NCBI RefSeq assembly: GCF_000376385.1
Contig: NZ_AQWN01000008.1
Span: forward strand, 122,920-186,919
Origin: Desulfurispora thermophila DSM 16022
GTDB lineage: Bacteria > Bacillota > Desulfotomaculia > Desulfotomaculales > Desulfurisporaceae
Direction: 5' to 3'
DNA: 64,000 nt
Positions 30,698 through 38,677 of the stretch are shown here, one piece after another (positions within the stretch are counted from its first letter, which is position 1; every line of letters begins with the position of its first letter). A program made the translations under genes and the position numbers. The notes beneath the pieces are model-generated. The model saw only the letters and a list, made by a program, of their open reading frames with translations. It did no database searches and was not told the DNA's origin.

Positions 30698-30736
30698 AAA
30701 GTAATATAGTCGGCATGGAGGGAAGGAGGGTTCAGT

Positions 30737-31036
30737 ATGAGCGTCCCCATAGTTGATAATGTGAAGGTGTTGGCCAAGGGGCAGATCGCGCTACCCAAAG
30801 ATATCCGCTCTAAACTTCGACTTTCCGTCGGAGACCGCGTTACCCTCATCTGTGAGGAAGACAGGGTTATCCTCATGAATTCTGCTATTTACGCCATGAA
30901 AATGCTGCAGAAGGAAATGGAGGGCGAAGCGGAAAAAGCTGAGATCCGTAGTGATGATGACATTATGGAGCTGGTGAGAGATGTCCGAGCGGAGATTGAA
31001 GGGTTCACAGCAGCAGAATTTCTTCAAATGGAATAA
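30737..31036 (+). CDS. AbrB/SpoVT-type DNA-binding protein
   Basis: Ninety-nine residues with an N-terminal AbrB hairpin domain (VKVLAKGQIALPKDIRSKL, then GDRVTLICEEDRVILMN) and a helical acidic C-terminal half ending EGFTAAEFLQME. Such proteins are antitoxins or transition-state regulators. No toxin gene follows: the next 184 bases hold only a small terminator and the spoIIID leader. It sits between spoIIQ and spoIIID, so a regulatory part in sporulation is possible but unproven. ATG 30737 has GGAAGGAGGG upstream. Confidence 0.75.
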   Translation: MSVPIVDNVKVLAKGQIALPKDIRSKLRLSVGDRVTLICEEDRVILMNSAIYAMKMLQKEMEGEAEKAEIRSDDDIMELVRDVRAEIEGFTAAEFLQME

Positions 31037-31126
31037 CGGCGGGATTAAAGCTAGAGTCGATTAAGCTCGCATCCCCAATAGCACATAAAAGCATGCCCTT
31101 CATTAATGAAGAAGTTGCCAGAATAT

Positions 31127-31150
31127 GGCCGCCCGGCAGGGCGGCCTTTT
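31127..31150 (+). terminator. terminator between the AbrB-type gene and spoIIID
   Basis: GGCCGCCC and GGGCGGCC arms around GGCA, then TTTT. Confidence 0.7.
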
Positions 31151-31220
31151 GCCGCAAGGCAAAGCATGTATCCCCGCCCCGGGCATATACATTTACTAGT
31201 GTAAGCCTGGGGGTGGGGGC

Positions 31221-31472
31221 ATGCAGGAGTACATCCAGAAAAGGGTGCTGGAAATTTGTGCCTATATCCTGGAAACAGGGGCCACGGTGCGCCAGGCGGC
31301 GCGCCGCTTCAATGTGAGCAAGAGTACCGTGCACAAAGATATGACCGAACGGCTTCCTTCGTTAAATAAAGAGCTGGCGGCCAGTGTCAAGCAGATCCTG
31401 GAACAGAACAAAGCCGAAAGGCATCTGCGCGGCGGGGAAGCCACACGAAAAAAATACCGTCAGCCAGCGTAA
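31221..31472 (+). CDS. spoIIID: stage III sporulation protein D, transcriptional regulator
   Basis: An 83-residue mother-cell regulator that tunes the sigma-E regulon and helps switch on sigK. The helix-turn-helix is TVRQAARRFNVSKSTVHKDM at residues 22-41, followed by the typical ERLPSLN and a basic C-terminal tail needed for DNA contact. Length and motifs match the family. Next to mbl, as in B. subtilis. Confidence 0.95.
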   Translation: MQEYIQKRVLEICAYILETGATVRQAARRFNVSKSTVHKDMTERLPSLNKELAASVKQILEQNKAERHLRGGEATRKKYRQPA

Positions 31473-31512
31473 AATGACACAGCGACGCACCGGATGTCAA
31501 AAATCATTCCTC

Positions 31513-31535
31513 CCGGCAGGAATATGCTGGTTTTT
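31513..31535 (+). terminator. weak terminator behind spoIIID
   Basis: CCGGCA and TGCTGG arms with one G-T pair, followed by TTTTT. The stem is short. Confidence 0.5.
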
Positions 31536-31697
31536 GTAGAAATAATTTAACCTGCCGGTAGTGCGGGTTTGCTGTCGCACCGGACGGCCGGGAAAAGACT
31601 GGACAAGCCCTTCGCCAGCCCTGTCTGACTTAAATTTTCTTGCTCGGTGCCGGGAAAAGGGTGAGTGGAAAGGGCGCGCCGGGTGGGAGGCCAAGCA

Positions 31698-32747
31698 ATG
31701 CTGGGTGTGAGCAGTGATATAGGAATAGACCTGGGTACGGCCAATGTGCTGGTATATGTGCAGGGCCGGGGCATAGTGCTCTGCGAGCCCTCGGTGGTGG
31801 CCATCAACAGAGACAACGGCAGGGTGATCGCCGTGGGTGCGGAAGCCCGGCGCATGCTGGGGCGCACGCCCGGCAACATTGTGGCCACCCGGCCCCTGCG
31901 CGACGGTGTGATTGCCGATTACGAAGTAACCGAAAAAATGCTTCGTTATTTTATCGATAAATCGGTGGGCAAAAAGCTGTTCTTCCGCCCCCGCATCATG
32001 GTCTGCATCCCCTCCGGCGTCACCGGCGTGGAGGAGCGGGCGGTCAAGCAGGCGGCCATGCAGGCCGGGGCCCGTTCCGCCTACGTCATCGAAGAACCCC
32101 TGGCCGCCGCCCTGGGGGCCGGTCTGGACATTTCCGAGCCCTCGGGCACCATGGTGGTGGACATCGGCGGCGGCACCACCGATGTAGCCGTGCTTTCCCT
32201 GGGCGGCATTGTCTGCAGCCGCTCCATCCGGGTGGGCGGCGACAAATTTGACGAAGCCATCGTTCGCTTTGTGCGCCGCGAGTACAGCCTGGCCATTGGC
32301 GAGCGCACGGGCGAGGAAATTAAAATCGAGGTGGCTTCGGCCTATCCGGCGGCCGCTGAGGACAAACACTATGAAATCCGCGGCCGCGACCTGATCTCGG
32401 GTTTGCCCCGGGCCGTGACCATCACCCGCCTGGGCGTGCACGAAGCCATCAAGGAACCTCTGGAGGCCGTGGTGGGGGCGGTGAAAGAGGTGCTGGAACG
32501 CACCCCGCCCGAACTGGCCGCCGACATAGTGCACAAAGGTATAGTCATGACCGGCGGCGGCTCGCTGCTGCACGGCCTGGACAGGCTACTGATGGAGGAA
32601 ACCGGCCTGCCCGTGCACATTGCCGAAGATCCTCTCTCCTGCGTGGCCCGCGGCACCGGGCGGGCTTTAAGCATGCTGGGCGCCCTGGACCGGGCGGCCG
32701 GCAAAAAGGCGGCCGCAGCCCGCCGCAAAACCAGGCAAATTTTTTAA
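31698..32747 (+). CDS. mbl: MreB/Mbl actin-like cell-shape protein
   Basis: A bacterial actin that organises lateral wall synthesis from the inner membrane face. The 349 residues have the phosphate-binding loops [15 protein letters not shown] and [15 protein letters not shown], the adenosine motif [12 protein letters not shown] and the [12 protein letters not shown] strand. ATG 31698 follows GGGAGG; the frame from 31665 is longer but unconserved. The spoIIID-mbl pair points to Mbl rather than MreB, and no mreCD genes follow. A 225-base gap with one weak terminator separates it from spoIIID. Confidence 0.92.
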   Translation: MLGVSSDIGIDLGTANVLVYVQGRGIVLCEPSVVAINRDNGRVIAVGAEARRMLGRTPGNIVATRPLRDGVIADYEVTEKMLRYFIDKSVGKKLFFRPRIMVCIPSGVTGVEERAVKQAAMQAGARSAYVIEEPLAAALGAGLDISEPSGTMVVDIGGGTTDVAVLSLGGIVCSRSIRVGGDKFDEAIVRFVRREYSLAIGERTGEEIKIEVASAYPAAAEDKHYEIRGRDLISGLPRAVTITRLGVHEAIKEPLEAVVGAVKEVLERTPPELAADIVHKGIVMTGGGSLLHGLDRLLMEETGLPVHIAEDPLSCVARGTGRALSMLGALDRAAGKKAAAARRKTRQIF

Positions 32748-32765
32748 GCGAGAATTTTACAGAGG

Positions 32766-32803
32766 AGCGCCTGCTGTAAACAATAACAGACAGGCGCTTT
32801 TTT
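32766..32803 (+). terminator. rho-independent terminator of mbl
   Basis: AGCGCCTG and CAGGCGCT arms around a 17-base loop, followed by six T. Confidence 0.9.
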
Positions 32804-33002
32804 GCGTCATAATGCCGGAACAATTCTGGCTGCCGGCTTAGCTGGGCGTATACCAATTTAGGCCCGGCCAGGTGTAAGTAATTAGCCCGGTGGGCATTAT
32901 AATAAGTGCTAGCTAATTGCCGATTTATGGCGCAATAAGCTGGAATATTATAACGAGCGCACAACGGTGCCCTATTCTGTAATAAACCAGCATATTCGGC
33001 GT

Positions 33003-33031
33003 TTGCCGGAAGATGGTTTTCGTGGTATAAA
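33003..33031 (+). promoter_or_regulatory. sigma-A type promoter of the tetR gene
   Basis: TTGCCG at 33003-33008, a 17-base spacer, TATAAA at 33026-33031. The rest of the 324-base gap after mbl holds only the mbl terminator and about 200 bases of unremarkable AT-richer sequence. Confidence 0.75.
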
Positions 33032-33038
33032 ATAATTG

Positions 33039-33054
33039 TACTGACCAGTCAGTA
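33039..33054. promoter_or_regulatory. palindromic operator overlapping the tetR transcription start
   Basis: TACTGACCAGTCAGTA is a perfect palindrome of two 7-base arms around CA, beginning eight bases after the -10. Its form (TGAC...GTCA) is common for TetR-family autoregulators. Confidence 0.8.
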
Positions 33055-33071
33055 TGAATGGTGGTTGAGCC

Positions 33072-33689
33072 ATGAGCGATGCCTACTTTACCAGTACAGA
33101 AAACTATCTCAATGCTACCCGGCTTTTTGCGACCAAGGGCTATCATTCCGTAACCATGGACGAACTGGCCCAGTGCCTGGGGGTGGCTAAAGGCACACTA
33201 TATTATCACTACAAAAATAAAGAGGAAATCTATTTCGCACTGATCAGGCGGGGCCTGCGCATCATGGAGGACTGTGTAAATGATGCCATTGCCGGCTTGC
33301 AGCACCCGTTGGAACGTTTGAGTATGGCTATAATGGCTCAACTTAACTTTATCACCAGATATGTCGATGCGACCAATCTTTTTCTGCGTGAGCTATTTGG
33401 TAATAGCGACAGGAGAGTTTGTCTGCGCGATCTGCTTTACGACTATCAGAATGTGATAAAAAACATTATTGTGGAAGGTCAGGACAGGGGCGCGATCACA
33501 AAAAAAGTTCCGGCAGACATGCTGGTAACTGTGATATTCGGTATGGTTTCCACAGTTGCCCTTCATTATATCAATGCTGCTCTGGATAAGCCGATAGAAC
33601 TGGTGCACAAGGAAGTGACCAGGGTGGTTTTTGAAGGGATTGCCGAAGATGAAACTTGGGTAACCAAATCCAAATATATCCAAAAATAA
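33072..33689 (+). CDS. TetR-family transcriptional regulator
   Basis: A 205-residue one-component repressor. The N-terminal HTH reads ATRLFATKGYHSVTMDELAQ and then GVAKGTLYYHYKNKEEIY, the classic TetR pattern at about residues 14-57. The C-terminal ligand and dimer domain is too variable to predict an inducer. The palindrome at 33039-33054 over its own start site implies autorepression. Only 28 bases separate it from the next small gene, so both probably share a transcript. Composition is less GC-rich than that of the atp genes. Confidence 0.88.
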   Translation: MSDAYFTSTENYLNATRLFATKGYHSVTMDELAQCLGVAKGTLYYHYKNKEEIYFALIRRGLRIMEDCVNDAIAGLQHPLERLSMAIMAQLNFITRYVDATNLFLRELFGNSDRRVCLRDLLYDYQNVIKNIIVEGQDRGAITKKVPADMLVTVIFGMVSTVALHYINAALDKPIELVHKEVTRVVFEGIAEDETWVTKSKYIQK

Positions 33690-33717
33690 CTAAATTCATT
33701 AAGGAGGCTGATTTGTT

Positions 33718-33897
33718 ATGAAACGCAAACTGGTAATGTTCCTCACTGCAGTGTCCACACTGATGATGGCTGGCGTTGCTACTGCCGCCGAGGTAACTGC
33801 GAAATGCACTCTGAACGGCACTGAAGTGCCGGTGGATGCGCTGGCCAACCAGTTTATCTTCAGCTGGGGCGGGCAGATTCTCAAGTTGTTCAACTAA
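33718..33897 (+). CDS. small secreted peptide of unknown function
   Basis: A 59-residue product behind a perfect AAGGAGG at 33701-33707. The N-terminus is a textbook signal peptide: MKRK, then a hydrophobic core with MMAGV, and a likely cut after ATAA (about residue 22). The mature part, of about 36 residues, contains one Cys and reads TLNGTEVPVDALANQF, then WGGQILKLF. No family is recognised. It lies between tetR and the S-layer gene and ends in a strong terminator, so it is probably made from the tetR promoter. Confidence 0.7.
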   Translation: MKRKLVMFLTAVSTLMMAGVATAAEVTAKCTLNGTEVPVDALANQFIFSWGGQILKLFN

Positions 33898-33906
33898 AAG
33901 CAAAGA

Positions 33907-33939
33907 GCGTTACCCACACCCGCTTCGTGTAAGCAACGC
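33907..33939 (+). other. imperfect hairpin behind the small peptide gene
   Basis: GCGTT pairs with AACGC and ACAC with GTGT inside. It directly precedes the terminator and may stabilise the mRNA end. Confidence 0.4.
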
Positions 33940-33944
33940 ACTTC

Positions 33945-33980
33945 AAAGCAGGGAAGCTGCCACTTCCCTGCTTTTATTTT
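33945..33980 (+). terminator. terminator of the tetR-peptide unit
   Basis: AGCAGGGAAG and CTTCCCTGCT arms around CTGCCA, followed by TTTATTTT. Confidence 0.9.
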
Positions 33981-34091
33981 AGCAAATAGACGGCAATAAG
34001 TAAATAATTTTCTAAAAATTATAATTTGCCATTCAATAAGGTGGCTACCTAAAAATTGTTACCACTGGTTAACTGAAATAGAAAAAGTGTG

Positions 34092-34121
34092 TTGTCAAGA
34101 AAAAGGTATTTATGGCATAAT
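34092..34121 (+). promoter_or_regulatory. probable promoter of the S-layer gene
   Basis: TTGTCA at 34092-34097, 18 bases, then CATAAT at 34116-34121. It implies a leader of about 325 bases before the ATG at 34455. Confidence 0.5.
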
Positions 34122-34129
34122 TAATTTTG

Positions 34130-34454
34130 CAATGCTTTCTTTATCTGGTTGGGAAATGCTTGAGAACTAATGTTTACCGGGCCTAGCTAAAAACAAAAAA
34201 AATTATGATGGAAGATGGAACTTTTGCCGCCCGCATGACGTCAGTAGAAGTGACTGCGGTAAGCAGGGTGAGGGTATGGTGCATAATTAGAAAACGCCGG
34301 TCAGTCAGCGGGTTAATAAACCAGCCATACAGATACCTGCTGATATTATAAAACCCCTGGAAAGGAGGGACGCACCGAACCACCGCATTTTATGCCGCCG
34401 TGTCCGGCCAAAGACACGAAAGTACAAAAACATTTTTAGGGAGGAGTTTGTTGC
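34130..34454 (+). promoter_or_regulatory. long structured leader of the S-layer gene
   Basis: This gap has no gene. A long-range stem pairs GCAGG (34263-34267) with CCTGC (34336-34340) and GTATGG (34274-34279) with CCATAC (34325-34330). Inside it GGTT/AACC forms a small hairpin. A competing local hairpin, CTGC (34254-34257) with GCAG (34263-34266), uses the same bases, so two states are possible. A later hairpin GTGTC/GACAC lies at 34400-34417. AAAGGAGGG at 34361 is far from any start codon. It resembles no riboswitch I can name. Confidence 0.55.
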
Positions 34455-37199
34455 ATGAGACGTACCAAAAGTTTGGTATTCGTGCTTGTGCTGGCCGTTC
34501 TGGCCCTGGGCCTGGTGACCAGCGCTTATGCCGCATCGTTTAGCGATGTTATCGGCACCAAGTACGAAGAACCGATCAAAATGCTGAACAACTTTGGTAT
34601 TGCCTCCGGATATCCCGATGGCACTATCAAACCGGACAACAGCATTACCCGCGCTGAATTTGCCAAGATTGTCGTCACCGAAATGAAAATGGCTGACGGC
34701 GTTGTCAAGGGCAACACCAAGTTCAAAGATGTCGACGCCAGCCACTGGGCCAGCGGCTACATCAATGTGGCGGTCGGTCAGGGCATCCTGAAGGGCTATC
34801 CCGATGGCACCTTCCGTCCCGATGCCAATGTGACCAACGCTGAAGCCGTGACCATGCTGGTGCGCATGCTGGGCTACGGTCCCGCCGTTAACGAAGCCGA
34901 TTGGCCGAACAGCTACCTGGCCAAGGGCGCCGAAGTTGGCGTGTTGGACGGCGTGAATGTGGAAGCCATGGCTCCCGCCAAGCGCGGCGATGTCTTCATG
35001 ATGGCTGCCAACGCCTTTGAAGCCGATGTGCTGGAGCAGACCGGCTATGGTTCCGAACAAAAGTGGGAAGTAACTGGCAAGACCTTCTATGAGAAAGCAT
35101 GGAAGCTGGAAAAGGTAAAAGACCTGGTTGTCACAGATGTGCCGTTGACAGATGGTTCGCTGGATGACAATGAAATTAAATTGGCTCCGGCCAATGATCT
35201 TGAAAACGGTAAAGTCTATGAAATTGTGGGCACATTTGACCCCAACCGCGTAATGGGCCTGGATGTGGATGCTTTTGTTGATACTACTTCCAGTAAACTG
35301 AAAGTTTACAGCGTGGATGTTACAACTAACAAAGGCGACATCGTTCTGGATAAGGTCAAGAGTCTGACCTTTGATCCCGCTACTAAAAAGCTTATTAAAG
35401 TTAAGGCGAAAGGCCTGGACAAAGAATTTAATTTGAGCCTGCACCAAGTGGATATTGGTGGCGGAGTAAAAGATGGTGTTCTTGTATTTAACAACGGCCA
35501 TACTGTGCAACTCCAAGTTTATAAGGCTTGGGACGACAACTCTGATGCCCGCAAATATGGTGGCAGAAACAGCATTCTGGCCGCTGTAACATCTAACAGC
35601 AACACCATCAAGCGTCTGTGGATCATTGATACCGATGGTTTTGTAACCAAAGTAAAGCGTGTCGACACCTCTAATGAAAAGATTATTACTGACAACGGTG
35701 ATATCCAACTGGATACAGCCGACTATAGAGTATACCGCAACAACCAGCTGGTTAAGCTGGAAGACATTAAAGCTGGTGACATAATCAACGTTCTGGTACC
35801 CGTAGGCCAGAGTGTAAGCAGTCCTAACTTTGCGGTTATCTATGCTTCCGATGCCACCATTACTGGCGATGTTACCAAGGCCTATGAAGATGGTGACGCC
35901 TTCTGGGTAGAAATTGGTGGCAAGAAAGTTGAGCTGACACCACGGGCCAAGTATGAATACGGCAGCGATAAGAAGACCGTGGTTAATGCTGATGGTACCT
36001 GGAACAGCAGTGTTGAAATGAAGAAGCTGATCAACAAGAATGTCACCGCCTACCTGGATGCCTTTGGTGAAGCTCGCCTGCTGGTAGCCAACAGCGCCGT
36101 AGAAGGTGGCTTTGACAAGCAGTATGGTGTAGTGGTTTCCAAGGCAACGCTCGGCTCTAACTACGAACTGAAGGTACGACTGACCAATGGTCAGAAAGTA
36201 ACCTACACAGCTGACTTGAATGATGAAGATACCTATGCTTTTGACTTTACTGGTGGTTTGACTACTGCTAGTGTCATTAGTGACATTCAGCCTGGCTCCT
36301 TGATCAGCTTCAACGTTGGCTCCAACAATATGATTGATGATTTGGATGTGCTGACCACAATGAGTGGCGGTAATCCTGTAGCTGTTTCGTACGCTTATGA
36401 TGCTGGTCGCGTAGAAATTACCTACACTACCAGAGCCTTTGACAAAGACGATGACTATGTAAACACTGGCAATGGTATATTTGACCTGGCCAGCTATGCT
36501 GCTTACTTTGATGCAACTACGCCCGCTGATACAGATATAACTTCACTCAAGGCGCTGGACGGCATTACTGTGGGTAGCAGCGGCGATAAACAGCTAGTGC
36601 TAGTGAAAGATGACTCTACAAGCAAGAAAGCTATTGTGCTAGTTGCTTACAAAGCAAGCGGTAGCATTGGTGCCGAAGCTGACATCGGTATCCTGGTCGA
36701 CGCTTACGACAAGTCCGATGGTCGTTATGCTGACATCTTTGTGGGCGGCAAGCTGCTCACTGATGTTGATGCAACAGCCAGTGGCGTGAAGAGTGTAATT
36801 ACCTCTGGCAAAGAAGATGATGTCTTCTACTTCAAGCTCAAGGGTAATGAGCTTGACAGTGGTACTGTAGCGTTCAATGAATCCACTTCTGGTACTGTAA
36901 ATGGTGCTACCTATTATGAAGTGAACGGCTACAAAGCCTTCGTGATTGACAAGACTGACGACACCAACTACTGGGTAATTGATGATATTGATGGCAACAT
37001 CATTACCCTCAAGAACAATAAGGATGGCAAGACTGTAGTCGTACGCCTCGACGGCAGCGACAGCACTCTGGTTGACAACAGCGGCAGCAGCCCGGTTGTC
37101 ATCAATGCTGACCAGCTGTACGAAGGCGCACCTGTTGATGTTGTCCTGCAGAAGAACAGCGACACATTAGTCGAGTTCCTGGTCATCCAAGATTATTAA
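34455..37199 (+). CDS. S-layer protein with SLH domains
   Basis: A 914-residue exported surface protein. Signal peptide at residues 1-27 (MRRTK, hydrophobic core, then AYAA). Three SLH modules follow at about 28-75 (FSDV ... GYPDGTIKPDNSITRAEF), 90-140 (FKDVDASHWASGYI ... GYPDGTFRPDANVT) and 150-195 (less typical, WPNSYLAKGAEVGVLDG). SLH domains bind pyruvylated wall polysaccharide. The remaining 700 residues are beta-rich, Asp/Gly/Thr-rich and acidic, without a catalytic motif, as in a lattice-forming body. GGGAGGAG precedes the ATG. Codon use in the body is visibly more AT-rich than in neighbouring housekeeping genes. Long leader and strong terminator fit a highly expressed gene. csaB lies 2.4 kb downstream. 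Confidence 0.9.
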   Translation: MRRTKSLVFVLVLAVLALGLVTSAYAASFSDVIGTKYEEPIKMLNNFGIASGYPDGTIKPDNSITRAEFAKIVVTEMKMADGVVKGNTKFKDVDASHWASGYINVAVGQGILKGYPDGTFRPDANVTNAEAVTMLVRMLGYGPAVNEADWPNSYLAKGAEVGVLDGVNVEAMAPAKRGDVFMMAANAFEADVLEQTGYGSEQKWEVTGKTFYEKAWKLEKVKDLVVTDVPLTDGSLDDNEIKLAPANDLENGKVYEIVGTFDPNRVMGLDVDAFVDTTSSKLKVYSVDVTTNKGDIVLDKVKSLTFDPATKKLIKVKAKGLDKEFNLSLHQVDIGGGVKDGVLVFNNGHTVQLQVYKAWDDNSDARKYGGRNSILAAVTSNSNTIKRLWIIDTDGFVTKVKRVDTSNEKIITDNGDIQLDTADYRVYRNNQLVKLEDIKAGDIINVLVPVGQSVSSPNFAVIYASDATITGDVTKAYEDGDAFWVEIGGKKVELTPRAKYEYGSDKKTVVNADGTWNSSVEMKKLINKNVTAYLDAFGEARLLVANSAVEGGFDKQYGVVVSKATLGSNYELKVRLTNGQKVTYTADLNDEDTYAFDFTGGLTTASVISDIQPGSLISFNVGSNNMIDDLDVLTTMSGGNPVAVSYAYDAGRVEITYTTRAFDKDDDYVNTGNGIFDLASYAAYFDATTPADTDITSLKALDGITVGSSGDKQLVLVKDDSTSKKAIVLVAYKASGSIGAEADIGILVDAYDKSDGRYADIFVGGKLLTDVDATASGVKSVITSGKEDDVFYFKLKGNELDSGTVAFNESTSGTVNGATYYEVNGYKAFVIDKTDDTNYWVIDDIDGNIITLKNNKDGKTVVVRLDGSDSTLVDNSGSSPVVINADQLYEGAPVDVVLQKNSDTLVEFLVIQDY

Positions 37200-37208
37200 T
37201 CTGCCATT

Positions 37209-37242
37209 GCGGGCACTCCGGTCCGGAGTGCCCGCTTTTTCT
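37209..37242 (+). terminator. terminator of the S-layer gene
   Basis: Perfect 11-bp arms GCGGGCACTCC and GGAGTGCCCGC around GGTCC, followed by TTTTTC. Confidence 0.93.
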
Positions 37243-37330
37243 TCAAGTGGCTTTTACGCTGCATTTGTGTAGCAAAATTAGGTAAAGGTTAAATGTAAAA
37301 TGTTATTAAAATTAAATATGCTTTAAGAAG

Positions 37331-37363
37331 AAAACATCTCCAGCCGCCGGCGGAGATGTTTTC
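37331..37363. terminator. second hairpin behind the S-layer gene
   Basis: AAAACATCTCC and GGAGATGTTTT arms around a 10-base GC-rich loop. A-rich on the 5' side and T-rich on the 3' side, so it could stop transcription in both directions. Confidence 0.75.
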
Positions 37364-37447
37364 TATTGACAGGGTAGGCAATAAGCACTAATATTAAACC
37401 TAGTTAATAATTAATCAACCTAAATATACTCCAGGGGAGGGTTACAA

Positions 37448-38629
37448 GTGCCGGCGACAAAATTGCGCAAATTTATTGTGCTGTTGGCAGGTGTTTTGCT
37501 CGTTATGCTGCTGGCGGGGACGGCTTTTTCAGCGGATACCATTCAGACCAAGTCATCTGCGGATGCCAGACAGCTGAGTCTGTCGCTGAACGATGCTATT
37601 AAAATGGCTCATGAAAATAATTCACGCATTAAGTTGGCTAAAATAAACTACGACAACGCAGTTATTGATGTGGATGTGGCCCATGATATATCCAAAAAGC
37701 TGGGGCGAGTGGAGGATTACGGGCTTTCCATGGATTCGGCCCTGGCGCGCGAGTTTAATGAGCGCGACAAAAAAGATGCCCGGACAATGGCGGAAAATAA
37801 TTACCGGGCGGCGCTGGAAGCAATTGATCTATCCATACGCAAAATGTATTTTGATCTGCTGGCCGCCCAGGAGACTCAGAAGGCCAAACAGACGGCACTG
37901 GCCAGGGCGCAGGAGCAACAAAAGAACGCTCAGGCGGCATATAAAGCGGGGACTGTGGCTAAAACCGACGTTCTGCAGGCCGATGCTGCGGTGGCCAGCG
38001 CCCGGGCCGACCTTGTGGTGGCGTCTAACAATCTTGTCACCTTGCGCATGAAGTTGTGCAAAGAACTCGGTCTGCCCGTCGGCACACAGATTGTCCTGAC
38101 TGATAAACTGGACAATGTGAACAAGGTGGATGAAACTCTGGAAAAAGCTCTACAGGAAGCGGAGAAAAATCGCCTGGATTTGCAAAATGCTGCCATCTCT
38201 CTGGATAATGCAAAGGCCCGTCTGAAGGCGGTGTCTGATGTATATGGATCCCGGCATTACATGGCACAAAAGGCCGCTCTGGGTGTGCAGAAGGCGGATA
38301 TAGATTACAATGATACCAAACAAACTGTGCAGACTGACATAACAACGGCCCTGCTCAATTTGCAGGCCGCTGAGCAGGGCTACCGTGCCCTGACCCAGGC
38401 GGTGACCGCCGCGCAGGAAAGCCTGCGTCTGGCCAAACTGCGCTACCAGGTGGGGGCGGCGAACAGTTTTGAAGTGACAGCCGCCGCCGAAAAACTGGCC
38501 GACCTGGAAGCAAAACAGATCAGTGCTCTGGAAACCTACCAGATCGCCCGTGCAACATTGAACACATTAAAGGTTACAGCTTTAACAACTAGCTCATCAT
38601 CAACATCCTCCACCGGCACGGGCAATTGA
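37448..38629 (+). CDS. TolC-family (outer membrane efflux-like) protein
   Basis: A 393-residue exported protein with a signal peptide (about residues 1-29, ending AFSA) and two long alpha-helical heptad-rich repeats typical of the OEP/TolC family, including LSLNDAIKMAHENNSRIKLA at the start and LRLAKLRYQVGAANSFEV near residue 325. The C-terminus ends in a Ser/Thr run. In diderms TolC forms the outer-membrane channel of efflux and type I secretion. Here the setting is a Gram-positive gene set with an S-layer, and no membrane-fusion or pump gene is adjacent. GTG 37448 follows GGGGAGGG. It may have a wall or S-layer function; lipid outer-membrane genes are not seen in the window. Confidence 0.82.
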   Translation: MPATKLRKFIVLLAGVLLVMLLAGTAFSADTIQTKSSADARQLSLSLNDAIKMAHENNSRIKLAKINYDNAVIDVDVAHDISKKLGRVEDYGLSMDSALAREFNERDKKDARTMAENNYRAALEAIDLSIRKMYFDLLAAQETQKAKQTALARAQEQQKNAQAAYKAGTVAKTDVLQADAAVASARADLVVASNNLVTLRMKLCKELGLPVGTQIVLTDKLDNVNKVDETLEKALQEAEKNRLDLQNAAISLDNAKARLKAVSDVYGSRHYMAQKAALGVQKADIDYNDTKQTVQTDITTALLNLQAAEQGYRALTQAVTAAQESLRLAKLRYQVGAANSFEVTAAAEKLADLEAKQISALETYQIARATLNTLKVTALTTSSSSTSSTGTGN

Positions 38630-38677
38630 ATGCAGGACTGGAGTCTTGACTGCGAATAGCTTGCAGGCACAGAAATA

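Noticed and set aside
34205..34351. 48-codon frame in the S-layer leader (MMEDGTFAARMTSVEV...)
   Set aside because: No ribosome site stands before either ATG and the region folds into a long stem; kept only as a reminder that a leader peptide cannot be fully excluded.
34305..35708. 467-codon antisense frame over the SLH part of the S-layer gene
   Set aside because: The sense strand has signal peptide, SLH motifs and a strong ribosome site; the antisense product is low-complexity and unlike known proteins.
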